In this document: positions 51,911 through 60,904 of the stretch, in pieces
Numbering within the stretch: the stretch's first letter is position 1
Layout of the letters: each line of letters begins with the position of its first letter
Source of the DNA: JABDMH01 sp050298535
GTDB lineage: Bacteria; Bacteroidota; Bacteroidia; Chitinophagales; Saprospiraceae
Direction of reading: 5' to 3'
NCBI GenBank assembly: GCA_050298535.1
Contig: JBNKUI010000010.1
Coordinates: 62,001 to 126,000, forward strand
Length of the DNA: 64,000 nt
Notes under the pieces: model-generated
The model's input: the letters and a program-made list of their open reading frames with translations, nothing else
What the model was told of the DNA's origin: nothing
Databases searched by the model: none
Program-made: the position numbers and the translations under genes

Positions 51911-51958
51911 TATTTAGTATTGAGAAGCACCGGGAGATTGAGTTATTTGGATATGATA

Positions 51959-53191
51959 TTACTTGGATTTTTTCGACTTTTTCTTCTTCTTTTCGTGGTT
52001 TCTGATAGAAGCCATTTCTTCTTTGATATCCAGGGTGAAATCCAAAGATTGAGCTCTAGTTGTCTCATTATCATCGATCGTTAGCTCAAAAACCGGCACT
52101 ACTCCCCCTAAATACTCTTGAATATCAGCGAGGATTTCTCTCTCTCCCTCACTGCAAAAAGACACTGCATGTCCTCTTCTGCTTCCTCGACCCGTTCTTC
52201 CGATACGATGGACGTAGGTTTCAGGCTGATCTGGTAGATCATAATTTACCACAAAATCCACATCCGGAATATCGATGCCCCGGGCTGATACATCCGTGGC
52301 AACAAGCATCTTGATTTCTCCCCGTTTAAACTGATCCAGTACTTTCATTCTGTCAGCATGAACCTTATCACCGTGTATCGTCCTGGCCACTATCTCTACT
52401 CGTTCCATGGCTTTAGCTACGCGCTCTGCCCTCACCTTAGTTCGAACAAATACTAATATTTTTGAATCAGAATTTTCCTTGACAAGTCTTTCGAGGTAAA
52501 ACCTTTTGTCATCCATTTCGATAAAGAGGGCCTCATGATATACATTTTTTGTTACCGGATCACGTGGGGAGATCTGTATCCTAATGGGATTTGAAACGAG
52601 AGAATAGGCCAATTTTTTGATCTTTTTATCAATGGTTGCCGAATAGAACAAGGTTTGCCTTTTGCTGGGAATGACCTTTATGACATCTCGGATATCTTTT
52701 ATAAATCCCAGATCTAGCATATGATCTGCTTCATCAAGGATCAAAATCTCAAGATCGGAAATCGATAAATGTCCCTGACTTTTCAAATCGAAAAGTCTGC
52801 CAGGGGTAGCTACCAGAATATCAATACCCGCCTTAAGGTGTTTAATCTGAGGATCCTGATCTACTCCTCCGATCAGTGCTAAAATCTTCATCTTTGTCCC
52901 CCGAGAAAACTGCCTAAACACATCGGCTACCTGAATAGCCAGTTCATGCGTAGGTACCATTACCAGGCATCGGATCTTTTGGTCCTTCAAACGTTTGCGA
53001 AGGAGCCTGTCCAGTACTGGTATGACATAGGCAGCGGTCTTTCCTGTACCTGTCTGCGCAATAGCCAGTAGGTCTTCTCCTTTCAGGACAGAGGGGATCG
53101 ACTTAAACTGAATGTCGGTTGGACGTCGGAATCCCAGATCAGACAAGTTTCTTTTTAATACCGATGCTATGTGGTAATCTTCAAATCGCAT
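51959..53191 (-). CDS. DEAD-box RNA helicase
   Basis: A 410-aa single-unit DEAD-box helicase. Motif Q precedes AQTGTGKTAAY (motif I), then PTHELAIQV (Ia), GG, ATPGRLFDL (Ib), LDEADHMLDLGF (II), FYSATID (III), the C-lobe with FVRTKVRAERVA (IV), ATDVSARGIDIPDVDFVVNYDLPDQPETYVHRIGRTGRGSRRGHA (V and VI). The C-terminal tail is a short acidic-to-Lys-rich stretch (EKKKKKSKKSK), typical of RhlE-like enzymes. It acts in ribosome assembly or RNA decay. It lies downstream of no other gene on its strand. Confidence 0.95.
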   Translation of the reverse strand: MRFEDYHIASVLKRNLSDLGFRRPTDIQFKSIPSVLKGEDLLAIAQTGTGKTAAYVIPVLDRLLRKRLKDQKIRCLVMVPTHELAIQVADVFRQFSRGTKMKILALIGGVDQDPQIKHLKAGIDILVATPGRLFDLKSQGHLSISDLEILILDEADHMLDLGFIKDIRDVIKVIPSKRQTLFYSATIDKKIKKLAYSLVSNPIRIQISPRDPVTKNVYHEALFIEMDDKRFYLERLVKENSDSKILVFVRTKVRAERVAKAMERVEIVARTIHGDKVHADRMKVLDQFKRGEIKMLVATDVSARGIDIPDVDFVVNYDLPDQPETYVHRIGRTGRGSRRGHAVSFCSEGEREILADIQEYLGGVVPVFELTIDDNETTRAQSLDFTLDIKEEMASIRNHEKKKKKSKKSK

Positions 53192-53385
53192 GTAGCCGAA
53201 AGATACGACCCACTCTCCTATTTTTTAGGATCATCCATGTAGTCATTGAAATTATCAGAGATTGACAAAACAGCTATAAAAACAGCCGGACACCCTCTTG
53301 TTTTAACAATTTTGCAATTTACATGAATCCTATTAGGAATGATGCATATAAACCGTCTATACATTAACATAATTAAAATAAATTA

Positions 53386-53393
53386 TATATTTG
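53386..53393 (+). promoter_or_regulatory. Possible -7 promoter element of amt-PII
   Basis: TATATTTG matches TAnnTTTG at the end of a very AT-rich stretch in the 281-bp gap before amt, leaving a leader of about 70 bp. No clear -33 element is seen. The rest of the gap (53192-53472) holds no gene I can support. A small ATGCC-AGG-GCAT inverted repeat occurs at about 53408-53420. Confidence 0.4.
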
Positions 53394-53472
53394 CCGAAAC
53401 TGCTGCATGCCAGGGCATCTCATGAAATTAAGAGTTACCCGGTGACGAAGAACGATATTAAACCTGGATAAT

Positions 53473-54804
53473 ATGCCGATCAAATTCAGACGACTGCTGC
53501 TGATTACTCTATGCCTGATTAGTGGTAGCTCACATATCTATTCGCAAAATGAAATGGCTATAGATACTGGTTCCACATCCTGGATGCTAGTATCCACAGC
53601 TCTAGTCCTACTTATGGTACCAGGTCTGGCCATGTTTTATGGAGGCCTTGTAAGGACTAAGAATGTACTGGGTACCATGATGCATAGTTTCGCTGCTATG
53701 GGTATCATGACTATTCTTTGGATCATATTTGGATACTCTATGTGCTTCGGACCTAACATCCTGGGAGGATGGTTTGGCTGGAATAGTGATTATATCTTTT
53801 TGGAAAGCCTGGACACCTCCATTATGGAAGGTGGTGTTCCTGAATATGTCTTCAGCATGTTTCAGGCGAAGTTTGCCATTATTACTCCGGCACTCATTGC
53901 CGGGGCATTTGCCGAACGAGTAAATTTTAAGTCTTACTGCCTATTCATTGCCCTTTGGGGAATATTGGTGTATAATCCCCTGTGCCACTGGGTATGGGCG
54001 GAAGATGGTTTTTTGTTCAATCTGGGGGCAAATGGAGCGATTGATTTCGCAGGAGGAACCGTGGTGCATATATCCGCTGGTGTCAGTGGTCTGGTAGCTG
54101 CCATATATTTGGGAGCTCGTCGAGGGTATCCCAAGACGAGTATGCCACCCAGTAATCTAGTCATGACGATGATTGGTGGCGGTTTACTATGGGTTGGATG
54201 GTTTGGGTTTAATGCAGGTAGCTCAGTAGAAAGTGGATTGAGTACTGCTCAGGCACTGACAGCGACACAAGTTGCCGCAGCGGCAGGTGCGATCACCTGG
54301 ATGATCATTGAAGGCTATCATCAGGGTAAAGCCACTGCACTGGGCATCGTATCCGGTATATTGGCAGGTCTCGTCGCGGTGACACCCGCGGCAGGTGTTG
54401 TGCAACCTTTTGGGGCTATGATGCTTGGCATTTTGGCCTCTGTCCTTTGCTATCTGGGGCTCTTGTTGAAAAATCGATTGGGCTATGATGACAGTCTTGA
54501 TGCTTTTGGAATCCATGGAGTGGGTGGTATCGTAGGAGCCATCTTTCTTACTTTCTTTATTCGGGATAGTTGGATGGAAGAAGCTGCCAGCCTAGCCGGT
54601 GGATCATGGACCGTGGTGCAACAGCTGGGAGTGCAGATTGTGGCAGTTGTTATTGCACTGGTATATGCTGCTATCATTACCTACATCTTATTGGTGATCA
54701 TCAGTAAGACGTTAGGATTTCGATCAAATCCCGCCAATGAAATGCAAGGTCTTGATCAGGCCTATCATGGAGAGCATGGCTATGGAATGTTAAATCCCAA
54801 TTAA
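53473..54804 (+). CDS. amtB: Ammonium transporter (Amt/MEP/Rh)
   Basis: A 443-aa protein with a signal peptide-like start (RLLLITLCLISGSSHIYSQ) and eleven membrane helices. The first Amt phrase is MLVSTALVLLMVPGLAMFYGGLVRTKNVLG. Twin pore His residues are visible in NPLCHWVW and LDAFGIHGVGG, and the family signature AGVSGLVAAIYLGARRGY is present. It conducts ammonia across the inner membrane. A PII gene follows 8 bp downstream, the classic amtB-glnK pair, in which PII blocks the channel when nitrogen is plentiful. Confidence 0.95.
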   Translation: MPIKFRRLLLITLCLISGSSHIYSQNEMAIDTGSTSWMLVSTALVLLMVPGLAMFYGGLVRTKNVLGTMMHSFAAMGIMTILWIIFGYSMCFGPNILGGWFGWNSDYIFLESLDTSIMEGGVPEYVFSMFQAKFAIITPALIAGAFAERVNFKSYCLFIALWGILVYNPLCHWVWAEDGFLFNLGANGAIDFAGGTVVHISAGVSGLVAAIYLGARRGYPKTSMPPSNLVMTMIGGGLLWVGWFGFNAGSSVESGLSTAQALTATQVAAAAGAITWMIIEGYHQGKATALGIVSGILAGLVAVTPAAGVVQPFGAMMLGILASVLCYLGLLLKNRLGYDDSLDAFGIHGVGGIVGAIFLTFFIRDSWMEEAASLAGGSWTVVQQLGVQIVAVVIALVYAAIITYILLVIISKTLGFRSNPANEMQGLDQAYHGEHGYGMLNPN

Positions 54805-54812
54805 GAAGAGTT

Positions 54813-55175
54813 ATGAAATTAATTATTGCCATTATAAGAGAAACTCAATTAGATCAGGTACGCGAAGCTTTGATTGAAGCCGAAATAACACGTATCACAG
54901 TGACACGGGTGTCAGGACATGGAAGGCAGCAGAATGTTGAAATATATCGCGGTAAAAAAGTCGTGCCTAATTTAGTACCTAAGATAAAGCTAGAGATAGC
55001 GGTCAATGAAGACTTTGTTGATATAACGGTAAATACCATAAAGAAGGCTGCACGGAGTAATGATCAGATTGAAACCAGCGAACATGGTACCATCGGTGAT
55101 GGTAAGATATTTATCCTCCCCATCGAAGACTGTATACGCATCCGAACGGATGAACGAGGTACAAAAGCCATTTAA
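54813..55175 (+). CDS. glnK: Nitrogen regulatory PII protein
   Basis: A 120-aa PII protein. It begins MKLIIAIIRETQLDQVREAL. The T-loop region reads VSGHGRQQNVEIYRGKKVVPNLVPKIKLEI, with the modifiable Tyr45 in the Y-R-G motif; the loop looks one residue shorter than in enterobacterial GlnB/GlnK. The C-loop is TSEHGTIGDGKIFILPIEDCIRIRT. It binds ATP/ADP and 2-oxoglutarate, and by context controls the Amt channel. It is followed by a strong terminator. Confidence 0.95.
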   Translation: MKLIIAIIRETQLDQVREALIEAEITRITVTRVSGHGRQQNVEIYRGKKVVPNLVPKIKLEIAVNEDFVDITVNTIKKAARSNDQIETSEHGTIGDGKIFILPIEDCIRIRTDERGTKAI

Positions 55176-55204
55176 GGGAAATATCCACTACACAATCGAT
55201 ATTG

Positions 55205-55238
55205 AAAAGGGACGTCATTATGGCGTCCCTTTTTTGTT
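55205..55238 (+). terminator. Rho-independent terminator of amt-PII
   Basis: AAAAGGGACG (55205-55214) pairs with CGTCCCTTTT (55224-55233) around a 9-base loop, followed by a T-rich run. It ends the amt-PII transcript just before the sdpR promoter region. Confidence 0.88.
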
Positions 55239-55261
55239 TTCCTACTATCGAAAACTTATTT

Positions 55262-55285
55262 ATATTTAGAATTTTGTCTAAATAT
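55262..55285. promoter_or_regulatory. Perfect 9-6-9 inverted repeat, probable SdpR operator
   Basis: ATATTTAGA (55262-55270), 6 bp ATTTTG, and TCTAAATAT (55277-55285) form a perfect inverted repeat ending 4 bp before the ArsR-type start codon, overlapping where transcription and ribosome binding must begin. ArsR dimers bind such AT-rich palindromes, and SdpR of Bacillus represses its own operon. Autoregulation here is a strong inference. Confidence 0.75.
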
Positions 55286-55289
55286 CTAA

Positions 55290-55553
55290 ATGAATAAAAT
55301 TTTTAAAGCTCTTAATGATCCTACTCGAAGAGAGATCCTAGAAAGGCTCAAGTCTTCGGAATTGACGGCCGGAGAAATCGCAGATGCATTCAATATTACT
55401 CGGCCCAGTATTTCACATCACCTGGATATCCTTAAGCAGGCTGGTCTGGTCAGTAGTAGACGAGAAGGGCAATTCATAAAGTATACCATAGAAACTACTG
55501 CTCTGGAAGATGCATTGCAGTGGTTTATCAGATTATTAAACTTGGACTCATGA
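55290..55553 (+). CDS. sdpR: ArsR-family autorepressor, SdpR-like
   Basis: An 87-aa winged helix-turn-helix protein: FKALNDPTRREILERLKSSELTAGEIADAFNITRPSISHHLDILKQAGLVSSRREGQFIKYTI. It lacks the metal-binding Cys pair of ArsR/SmtB sensors, like SdpR. Its last codons (ATGA) overlap the start of the sdpI-like gene, and a perfect palindrome covers its promoter. In Bacillus, SdpR represses sdpRI until the membrane partner SdpI sequesters it when the toxin SDP is bound; conservation of this mechanism here is inference. Confidence 0.9.
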   Translation: MNKIFKALNDPTRREILERLKSSELTAGEIADAFNITRPSISHHLDILKQAGLVSSRREGQFIKYTIETTALEDALQWFIRLLNLDS

Positions 55554-56206
55554 AAGATCATATTCAGATTTTAAAACAGGACTGGTGGCTAGTTATACTG
55601 ATGATTATTCCAATTATTCTTACTTACTGGGTCTGGGATCAGATACCGGACTCAGTGCCTGTCCATTTTGATCTGGGAGGAAACCCTGACCGATTTGGTA
55701 GCAAGACGCACACAATGATTGGCCTTCCGATACTAACCTTTATCATTTACTTCGCAGTCGTTTATTTGCCTTCCATAGACCCAAAACGAAGAATAGATAA
55801 CCATCAAAGGAGCATTCGATCCATGCGAAGGATCATCACCCTTGCATTAGTCGTTATCAATATCATGGTCATATTGACCTCCTATCAATCCTGGAATCCT
55901 GGTAAGTGGATGGGTGCAGGTGTGGGAGTTCTCATTATCGCGATTGGCAATCAGTTGAATTCTTTAAAAGACAACTACTTCATAGGAATACGTACTCCCT
56001 GGACGCTGGAGGACCGCGATACCTGGCGCAAAACGCATCGGTTTTCAAGTCGTTTATTTATGATTCTTGGACTTGCGATTACTATTTGGTCCTTATTGGG
56101 ATTGGAAACCCACACCACAATGTTTCTGGTGATATTGCTTGGAGGGCTGGCTATTACCCCTCTACTCTACTCTTACCTGGTATTCAACAAATCTAAAAGA
56201 ATATGA
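55550..56206 (+). CDS. sdpI: SdpI/YhfL-family immunity-like membrane protein
   Basis: A 218-aa protein from ATG 55550, which overlaps the sdpR stop as ATGA; a longer upstream reading is not needed. It has about six membrane helices. The N-terminal DUF1648 part contains IPDSVPVHFDLGGNPDRFGSKTH, and the C-terminal SdpI motif reads LNSLKDNYFIGIRTPWTLEDRDTWRKTHRFSSRLF, the most conserved stretch of the family. In Bacillus it protects against the SDP cannibalism toxin and signals to SdpR. No sdpABC homologue occurs here. It overlaps the next gene as ATGA, making a three-gene operon. Confidence 0.9.
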   Translation: MKDHIQILKQDWWLVILMIIPIILTYWVWDQIPDSVPVHFDLGGNPDRFGSKTHTMIGLPILTFIIYFAVVYLPSIDPKRRIDNHQRSIRSMRRIITLALVVINIMVILTSYQSWNPGKWMGAGVGVLIIAIGNQLNSLKDNYFIGIRTPWTLEDRDTWRKTHRFSSRLFMILGLAITIWSLLGLETHTTMFLVILLGGLAITPLLYSYLVFNKSKRI

Positions 56207-57255
56207 AGATCCTATTTTACTTATTTGCTTTAATATTTAGTTTATGCCTTCAGGCACAAACCACTGAAGATCTGCTTATTATCTCTCAGGAAGACACAAT
56301 CGGCGGAACAATCGTCCTACCTGCAACATCAGTCCCTGTACCTCTTGTCATCTTAAGCTCGGGAAGTGGGGCTCAGGATCGAGATGAAACGATAAACAGC
56401 TTCAAACCTTTTCAGTTGATGGCTGACACGTTGCAAATGCATGATATAGCTTCGTTTCGGTACGATGATCGAGGAGTCGGCAGCTCCAATGGTGATTTCC
56501 AAAATACCACACTTTCTGATATGTCAAAAGACCTGCAGTCTATCATAGTAGAACTTAATACGCAGCTTAAAGGAAAGATCAGCGATATCTATCTATTTGG
56601 GCACAGTCAGGGAGGTATCATTTCTATGCATGCAGCAGGCGTTGAAAAGAGAGTTTCGGGTCTGATCTTGATGGCATCGCCTATATACCCACTCTCTGAA
56701 GTAATCAATGACCAGGTGTCTCTTATTCAGGGTAAGATGGGCAAATCAAAGGAGCAAATTGCTGGGACATTGGAATTTCAGGAGAAAGCCTACAGAGCCA
56801 TTGAAACTGATACAGGTTGGGATGATCTGGAGCGAGATTTTGTCGAATTATTTATGACTGAGATCAATGCACTACCAGAAGCTCAACGTAAGATGATTCC
56901 AAATCCAGAAGAAATGGCAAAGAGTCAGTACCGTCAACAAGTACTTCCCATGAAGTCACCACAGATGAAAAGTCTGATTTTACATGATCCAGCCCGGGAT
57001 TTGGAGAAAATTGACCTGCCTATTCTGGCACTGTTTGGAGAAAAAGACACGCAGGTCCTGGCAACCAAAAACAGTACGCGACTTCAGAAGCTCTGTGATG
57101 AAAACTCCCTTCATTGCGACATACAAATTCTGGAGAATGCAAATCATCTTTTTCAAAGAGCCAATACAGGTATGGTCACCGAATATACCTCACTAGCACA
57201 AGCTTTTCTTTCTGGATTTATGTCTGCCATAGTACAATGGATCAAGACTAATTAG
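56203..57255 (+). CDS. Secreted alpha/beta hydrolase in the sdp operon
   Basis: A 350-aa protein with a signal peptide (FALIFSLCLQAQ). The hydrolase domain has GSGAQDRDETINSFKPF (oxyanion region typical of the EstD-like family), RYDDRGVGSS, the nucleophile elbow GHSQGG, the acid in GEKDTQV and the His in NANHLFQ. It is exported, so it would act on periplasmic or extracellular esters or peptides. It starts inside the sdpI stop (ATGA), so it is made with the sdpR-sdpI pair; that coupling is unusual and may mean it detoxifies or processes the signal that SdpI responds to (speculative). Confidence 0.88.
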   Translation: MKILFYLFALIFSLCLQAQTTEDLLIISQEDTIGGTIVLPATSVPVPLVILSSGSGAQDRDETINSFKPFQLMADTLQMHDIASFRYDDRGVGSSNGDFQNTTLSDMSKDLQSIIVELNTQLKGKISDIYLFGHSQGGIISMHAAGVEKRVSGLILMASPIYPLSEVINDQVSLIQGKMGKSKEQIAGTLEFQEKAYRAIETDTGWDDLERDFVELFMTEINALPEAQRKMIPNPEEMAKSQYRQQVLPMKSPQMKSLILHDPARDLEKIDLPILALFGEKDTQVLATKNSTRLQKLCDENSLHCDIQILENANHLFQRANTGMVTEYTSLAQAFLSGFMSAIVQWIKTN

Positions 57256-57289
57256 GTATTTTGAGATTACTTTAAATCAAGTAATTCCA

Positions 57290-58597
57290 ATGCATATCCA
57301 GAAGAGACTTATCTATGTCGTAGCACTCATGCTAGTGCTCCAATTTAACTTATCAGGCCAGACACAATCATCACAGAATAGTCCTCCCCTTACGATGGTT
57401 GAGGATCCCCTTGATGTGGGTTTGTCTCCCGAAAGACTGGCTCGCATTGATCGGATGTGCAATGAAGCGATCGAAAATGGTGAAGTGCCTGGCATAGTTG
57501 CCCTGGTGGCACGTCATGGGAAGATTGCCTACCATAAGGCCTTCGGCATGGCTGATAACGCGTCCAAAAAGCCCATGAAAACCGATGCAATATTCCGCAT
57601 CGCGTCACAAACAAAAGCGATTACTTCTACGGCCGTCATGATGTTATGGGAGGAAGGTCACTTCCAATTAGATGATCCAATTTCTAAGTATATCCCTGAA
57701 TTTAAAAACCCCCAGGTCCTTGACCGATTTTCCTACAATGACACGTCCTACACTTCCAAACCTGCCAATAAGGAGATCACAATACGACATTTGATCACGC
57801 ACACCAGTGGAATCGGCTACGGTCAAATCGACGGAAAGGAACCGATGAAACTCATATATCATAAGGCCGGAATCACCGATCTGTTCACAACGAAAGATAT
57901 ATCCATCAAAGAAAGTGTGCTGAAGTTGGCAAAGCTTCCCCTGCATCATAACCCCGGAGAGGCATTTACCTATAGTGAAGGTCTGGATGTACTCGGATAC
58001 TTTATCGAAGTTATTTCTGGTATGTCATTCTGGGAATTTCTGGAATCGCGACTTTTTAAGCCACTGGGCATGAATGATACCTACTTTTATTTACCCGATG
58101 CCAAAGCGGACCGCCTGGTGACTGTACAAAGAAAGGTGGATAGGCAGTGGGAGAAATTTCCTGTTACATTTTATGATACCGACTATCCTGTAAAAGGTGC
58201 TAAACGGTTTTATTCCGGGGGTGCCGGATTGTGTAGTACCGCAAAAGACTATGCGACGTTCCTTCAGATGTACTTGAATGGTGGCGAGCTAAATGGCATA
58301 CGAATACTTAGCCGGACTACAATACAGGCAATCATGGGTGATCAAACGGGTAACCTTTATGCGAATGGTGACGAATATTATGGCCTTGCCTTTGGCGTTC
58401 TCACAAAGCATGGTCAGGACCTGGGAGGTCGTGGATCTGAAGGCACATTTGATTGGGGCGGATATTTCAACACACAGTATTTTGCGGACCCCAAAGAGCA
58501 AATCATAGGTGTAATCATGAAACAAACCCAAGGTCCCACAAATGACAATACTGGTTGGAGATTTAGGATACTAGTAGGGCAATCGATTGACGATTGA
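57290..58597 (+). CDS. Secreted serine hydrolase, class C beta-lactamase fold
   Basis: A 435-aa protein with a signal peptide ending near LSGQ. The serine-beta-lactamase-type domain has the Ser-x-x-Lys motif ASQTKAITS (Ser106, Lys109), the Tyr motif in AFTYSEGLDVLGY (Y-S-x in place of Y-x-N, as in esterases such as EstB) and a GSEGTFDWGG in place of the K-T-G. It is therefore more likely an esterase or D-aminopeptidase than a true beta-lactamase. It lies 34 bp downstream of the alpha/beta hydrolase and is probably in the same operon. Confidence 0.87.
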   Translation: MHIQKRLIYVVALMLVLQFNLSGQTQSSQNSPPLTMVEDPLDVGLSPERLARIDRMCNEAIENGEVPGIVALVARHGKIAYHKAFGMADNASKKPMKTDAIFRIASQTKAITSTAVMMLWEEGHFQLDDPISKYIPEFKNPQVLDRFSYNDTSYTSKPANKEITIRHLITHTSGIGYGQIDGKEPMKLIYHKAGITDLFTTKDISIKESVLKLAKLPLHHNPGEAFTYSEGLDVLGYFIEVISGMSFWEFLESRLFKPLGMNDTYFYLPDAKADRLVTVQRKVDRQWEKFPVTFYDTDYPVKGAKRFYSGGAGLCSTAKDYATFLQMYLNGGELNGIRILSRTTIQAIMGDQTGNLYANGDEYYGLAFGVLTKHGQDLGGRGSEGTFDWGGYFNTQYFADPKEQIIGVIMKQTQGPTNDNTGWRFRILVGQSIDD

Positions 58598-58615
58598 TTA
58601 ATCATTCTGATCAGC

Positions 58616-60784
58616 CTAGATCAAGATAAGTCCATTTTCTCTCAGGGACCGGTAAAAGGAAGAGGTTATAAATGCTGAAAAATCCGGCGAAACCTCCTGT
58701 ATATACGATTGCTTAAACATTTCGCACGAAATGGGATGTTCCATTGTTTCTGAGAACATATCAATAATCCAGCTTTGAGCTTCGTTGGGTACGATTATTT
58801 TTACTGATGCCAGATTTGATTCTATCGATAGTTTGACATTCCTGTTCTGATCATCAGGTTGCATGGATACGGGTTCTCCTCCTATCCACATGACCATCTG
58901 ATGATTGGACCAATCAGCAACTTGCTGGTTCGTCGTTGCATTCAGAATTTGATCGGGATCCAACGTGGTTTCAGGAATCTCAAAATCAAACCATTCCTGA
59001 AGCTCAATATCAAATCCCCTTCGATGCATATAGTTATAGAGCGCCTTATTCAGGCCTTCACTATAGAAAGGATGATCAGTGCCCTGGCTATCAATATGCT
59101 GTAGGTCGTTATAGGCAAATCCCTCAAATTCAGGTCCCACTGATTCTACTGCATACGCTGCCGGATCGAGACCAACAGGACTATGAGCCGTCATGGTAAA
59201 GCGATGCCAGTAAGCGGATGAGACATATCCACACTCGAAGAGCTGACGGACCACCTCCAGTGCATCCACCGTTTCCTGTGCTGTTTGTGTGGGAAAACCG
59301 TACATCAAATATGCGTGTACCAGGATTTTCTGCTGCTGGAAGTTCTTTGCCACATTGGATACCTGTGCTACAGTCACACCCTTCTGCATCAGTTTCAGAA
59401 TTCTATCAGAGGCGACCTCCAAGCCTCCGGAGACCGCGACACATCCCGATCTTCGTAGCAATCGACACAGATCTTGAGTAAATGTCTTTTCAAATCGAAT
59501 ATTGGTCCACCAGATAATCACCATTTCTCTTCGGATGATCTCCACTGCCAAATCTCTTAAGAGCCTGGGAGGGGCCGCTTCATCCACAAAGTGAAAACCA
59601 TTGTGTCCCGTCTGGTTTATGATTTCCTGGATTCGATCACACATGAGCCCGGCTGTCAACGGATCATATCGATTGATGTAATCCAGAGAGATATCACAAA
59701 ATGTACATTTACCCCAATAGCAACCATGAGCCAATGTGAGTTTATTCCATCGACCATCGCTCCACAATCGATGCATGGGGTTAAGTAGGTCCAGGACTGA
59801 TAAGTATTCATCTAGCTTCAAATCACTGTAATCTGGAGTTCCTGTTTGAGAGAGGTTGCAGTCACTCATTTCAGCACCATCTATCCACGTAGTCAGACCA
59901 TCCCTAAGTGTGAAGGTCCTCTTCAGCTTGGTGATACTTCGTCTACCCTCCAGATGTTCTATCAGACAACGTAACGGCGTCTCACCATCATCAAGGGTGA
60001 TATAATCTATATACTTAAACACGCTACTATCCTGTAGAGACCGGAGTTCGGTATTGCAATATCCTCCTCCCATCGCTACTCGAATGCCCGGATACTTGAT
60101 CTTCACATGTTGGCCTACTTTCAGAGCGGCAAAGAGATTACCTGGAAAAGGTACCGTGATACAAATCAGATCGGGACAGAACATTTCAAGCTCCCTGTCC
60201 ATTATCTGTGACATCCTTCTCGTTACCACCGTCTGCATGTAGTTGAGCTGATCTTCCATTTCCTGAAAATTGGACAACGACTGCGACAGTGATTCGGCAT
60301 ATTTAGAAAACTGAAACCACGGATCTACCGTCTTTTGAATAAAATCTCCGATATCTTCAAGAAAAAGTGTTGCCAGATGTTTTGCTTTATCAGCAACTCC
60401 CAATGTGCCAAAGTAATAGTCACTTCTGACAAAATTCTGGAAGCGGCGACCTTCCGGGAGAAAATCACGCGCTACAATGGTATGTGCCAGTGAAGGATTT
60501 TTGCCCTGAATAAAAGCTATCACGGGATCGATGGTCATCAAATATTTATGCTGAAGAGAATAGATTCTAAAGCAATCTTCATCCAGTTCAAGATCCCGAT
60601 CCATCACCTCCTGAAAGACAGATGTAAGACCATTCCTTGAGAAAATAGCCAGGATGACCTCCAGACTCAGATCAATCTGTCTGGTAGTCACACCCAATGT
60701 GTTAAGGTATCCCTTTAAATACATGGTGGCAGGATACGGAGTATTTAACTGAGTGAAAGGAGGTGTGACAAGAAGTACCTTCAT
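58616..60784 (-). CDS. Large B12-binding-domain radical SAM protein (CX4CX2C cluster)
   Basis: A 722-aa protein. Residues 1-240 hold a divergent B12-binding-like domain (KVLLVTPPFTQLNTPYP, LICITVPFPGNLFAAL, GIRVAMGGGYCN). The radical SAM core begins with LTLAHGCYWGKCTFCDI, where the ligands Cys355, Cys360 and Cys363 are spaced CX4CX2C instead of the usual CX3CX2C; I checked this against the DNA. SGGLEVASDRILKLMQKG and HAYLMYGFPTQT follow, as in other family members. The C-terminal 150 residues are unassigned. Such enzymes modify natural products or lipids. It is monocistronic, convergent with the serine hydrolase. Confidence 0.85.
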   Translation of the reverse strand: MKVLLVTPPFTQLNTPYPATMYLKGYLNTLGVTTRQIDLSLEVILAIFSRNGLTSVFQEVMDRDLELDEDCFRIYSLQHKYLMTIDPVIAFIQGKNPSLAHTIVARDFLPEGRRFQNFVRSDYYFGTLGVADKAKHLATLFLEDIGDFIQKTVDPWFQFSKYAESLSQSLSNFQEMEDQLNYMQTVVTRRMSQIMDRELEMFCPDLICITVPFPGNLFAALKVGQHVKIKYPGIRVAMGGGYCNTELRSLQDSSVFKYIDYITLDDGETPLRCLIEHLEGRRSITKLKRTFTLRDGLTTWIDGAEMSDCNLSQTGTPDYSDLKLDEYLSVLDLLNPMHRLWSDGRWNKLTLAHGCYWGKCTFCDISLDYINRYDPLTAGLMCDRIQEIINQTGHNGFHFVDEAAPPRLLRDLAVEIIRREMVIIWWTNIRFEKTFTQDLCRLLRRSGCVAVSGGLEVASDRILKLMQKGVTVAQVSNVAKNFQQQKILVHAYLMYGFPTQTAQETVDALEVVRQLFECGYVSSAYWHRFTMTAHSPVGLDPAAYAVESVGPEFEGFAYNDLQHIDSQGTDHPFYSEGLNKALYNYMHRRGFDIELQEWFDFEIPETTLDPDQILNATTNQQVADWSNHQMVMWIGGEPVSMQPDDQNRNVKLSIESNLASVKIIVPNEAQSWIIDMFSETMEHPISCEMFKQSYIQEVSPDFSAFITSSFYRSLRENGLILI

Positions 60785-60825
60785 GTATTGGATTAATGAT
60801 ATGTGCCTATTAAAGATACTGTCTC

Positions 60826-60856
60826 TAAGATCATCGATTTTAGATCTTCGATCTTA
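60826..60856. repeat. Inverted repeat upstream of the B12-radical SAM gene
   Basis: TAAGATC (60826-60832) and GATCTTA (60850-60856) are inverted across 17 bp; the loop itself contains ATCGAT and AGATCTTCGATC-type partial repeats. It lies 42 bp before the start codon of the minus-strand radical SAM gene. It may be an operator or a weak hairpin; no T-run follows. Confidence 0.35.
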
Positions 60857-60904
60857 TCTATTACTAAACACTTTTACCTACTACAATTCACAGTATTTGA
60901 AAAC

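Noticed and set aside
53192..53472. Riboswitch before amt
   Set aside because: The AT-rich leader has only a short inverted repeat, and I do not recognise any known aptamer core.
57290..58597. True beta-lactamase
   Set aside because: The Y-x-N and K-T-G motifs are replaced by Y-S-E and G-S-E, fitting an esterase or peptidase better.
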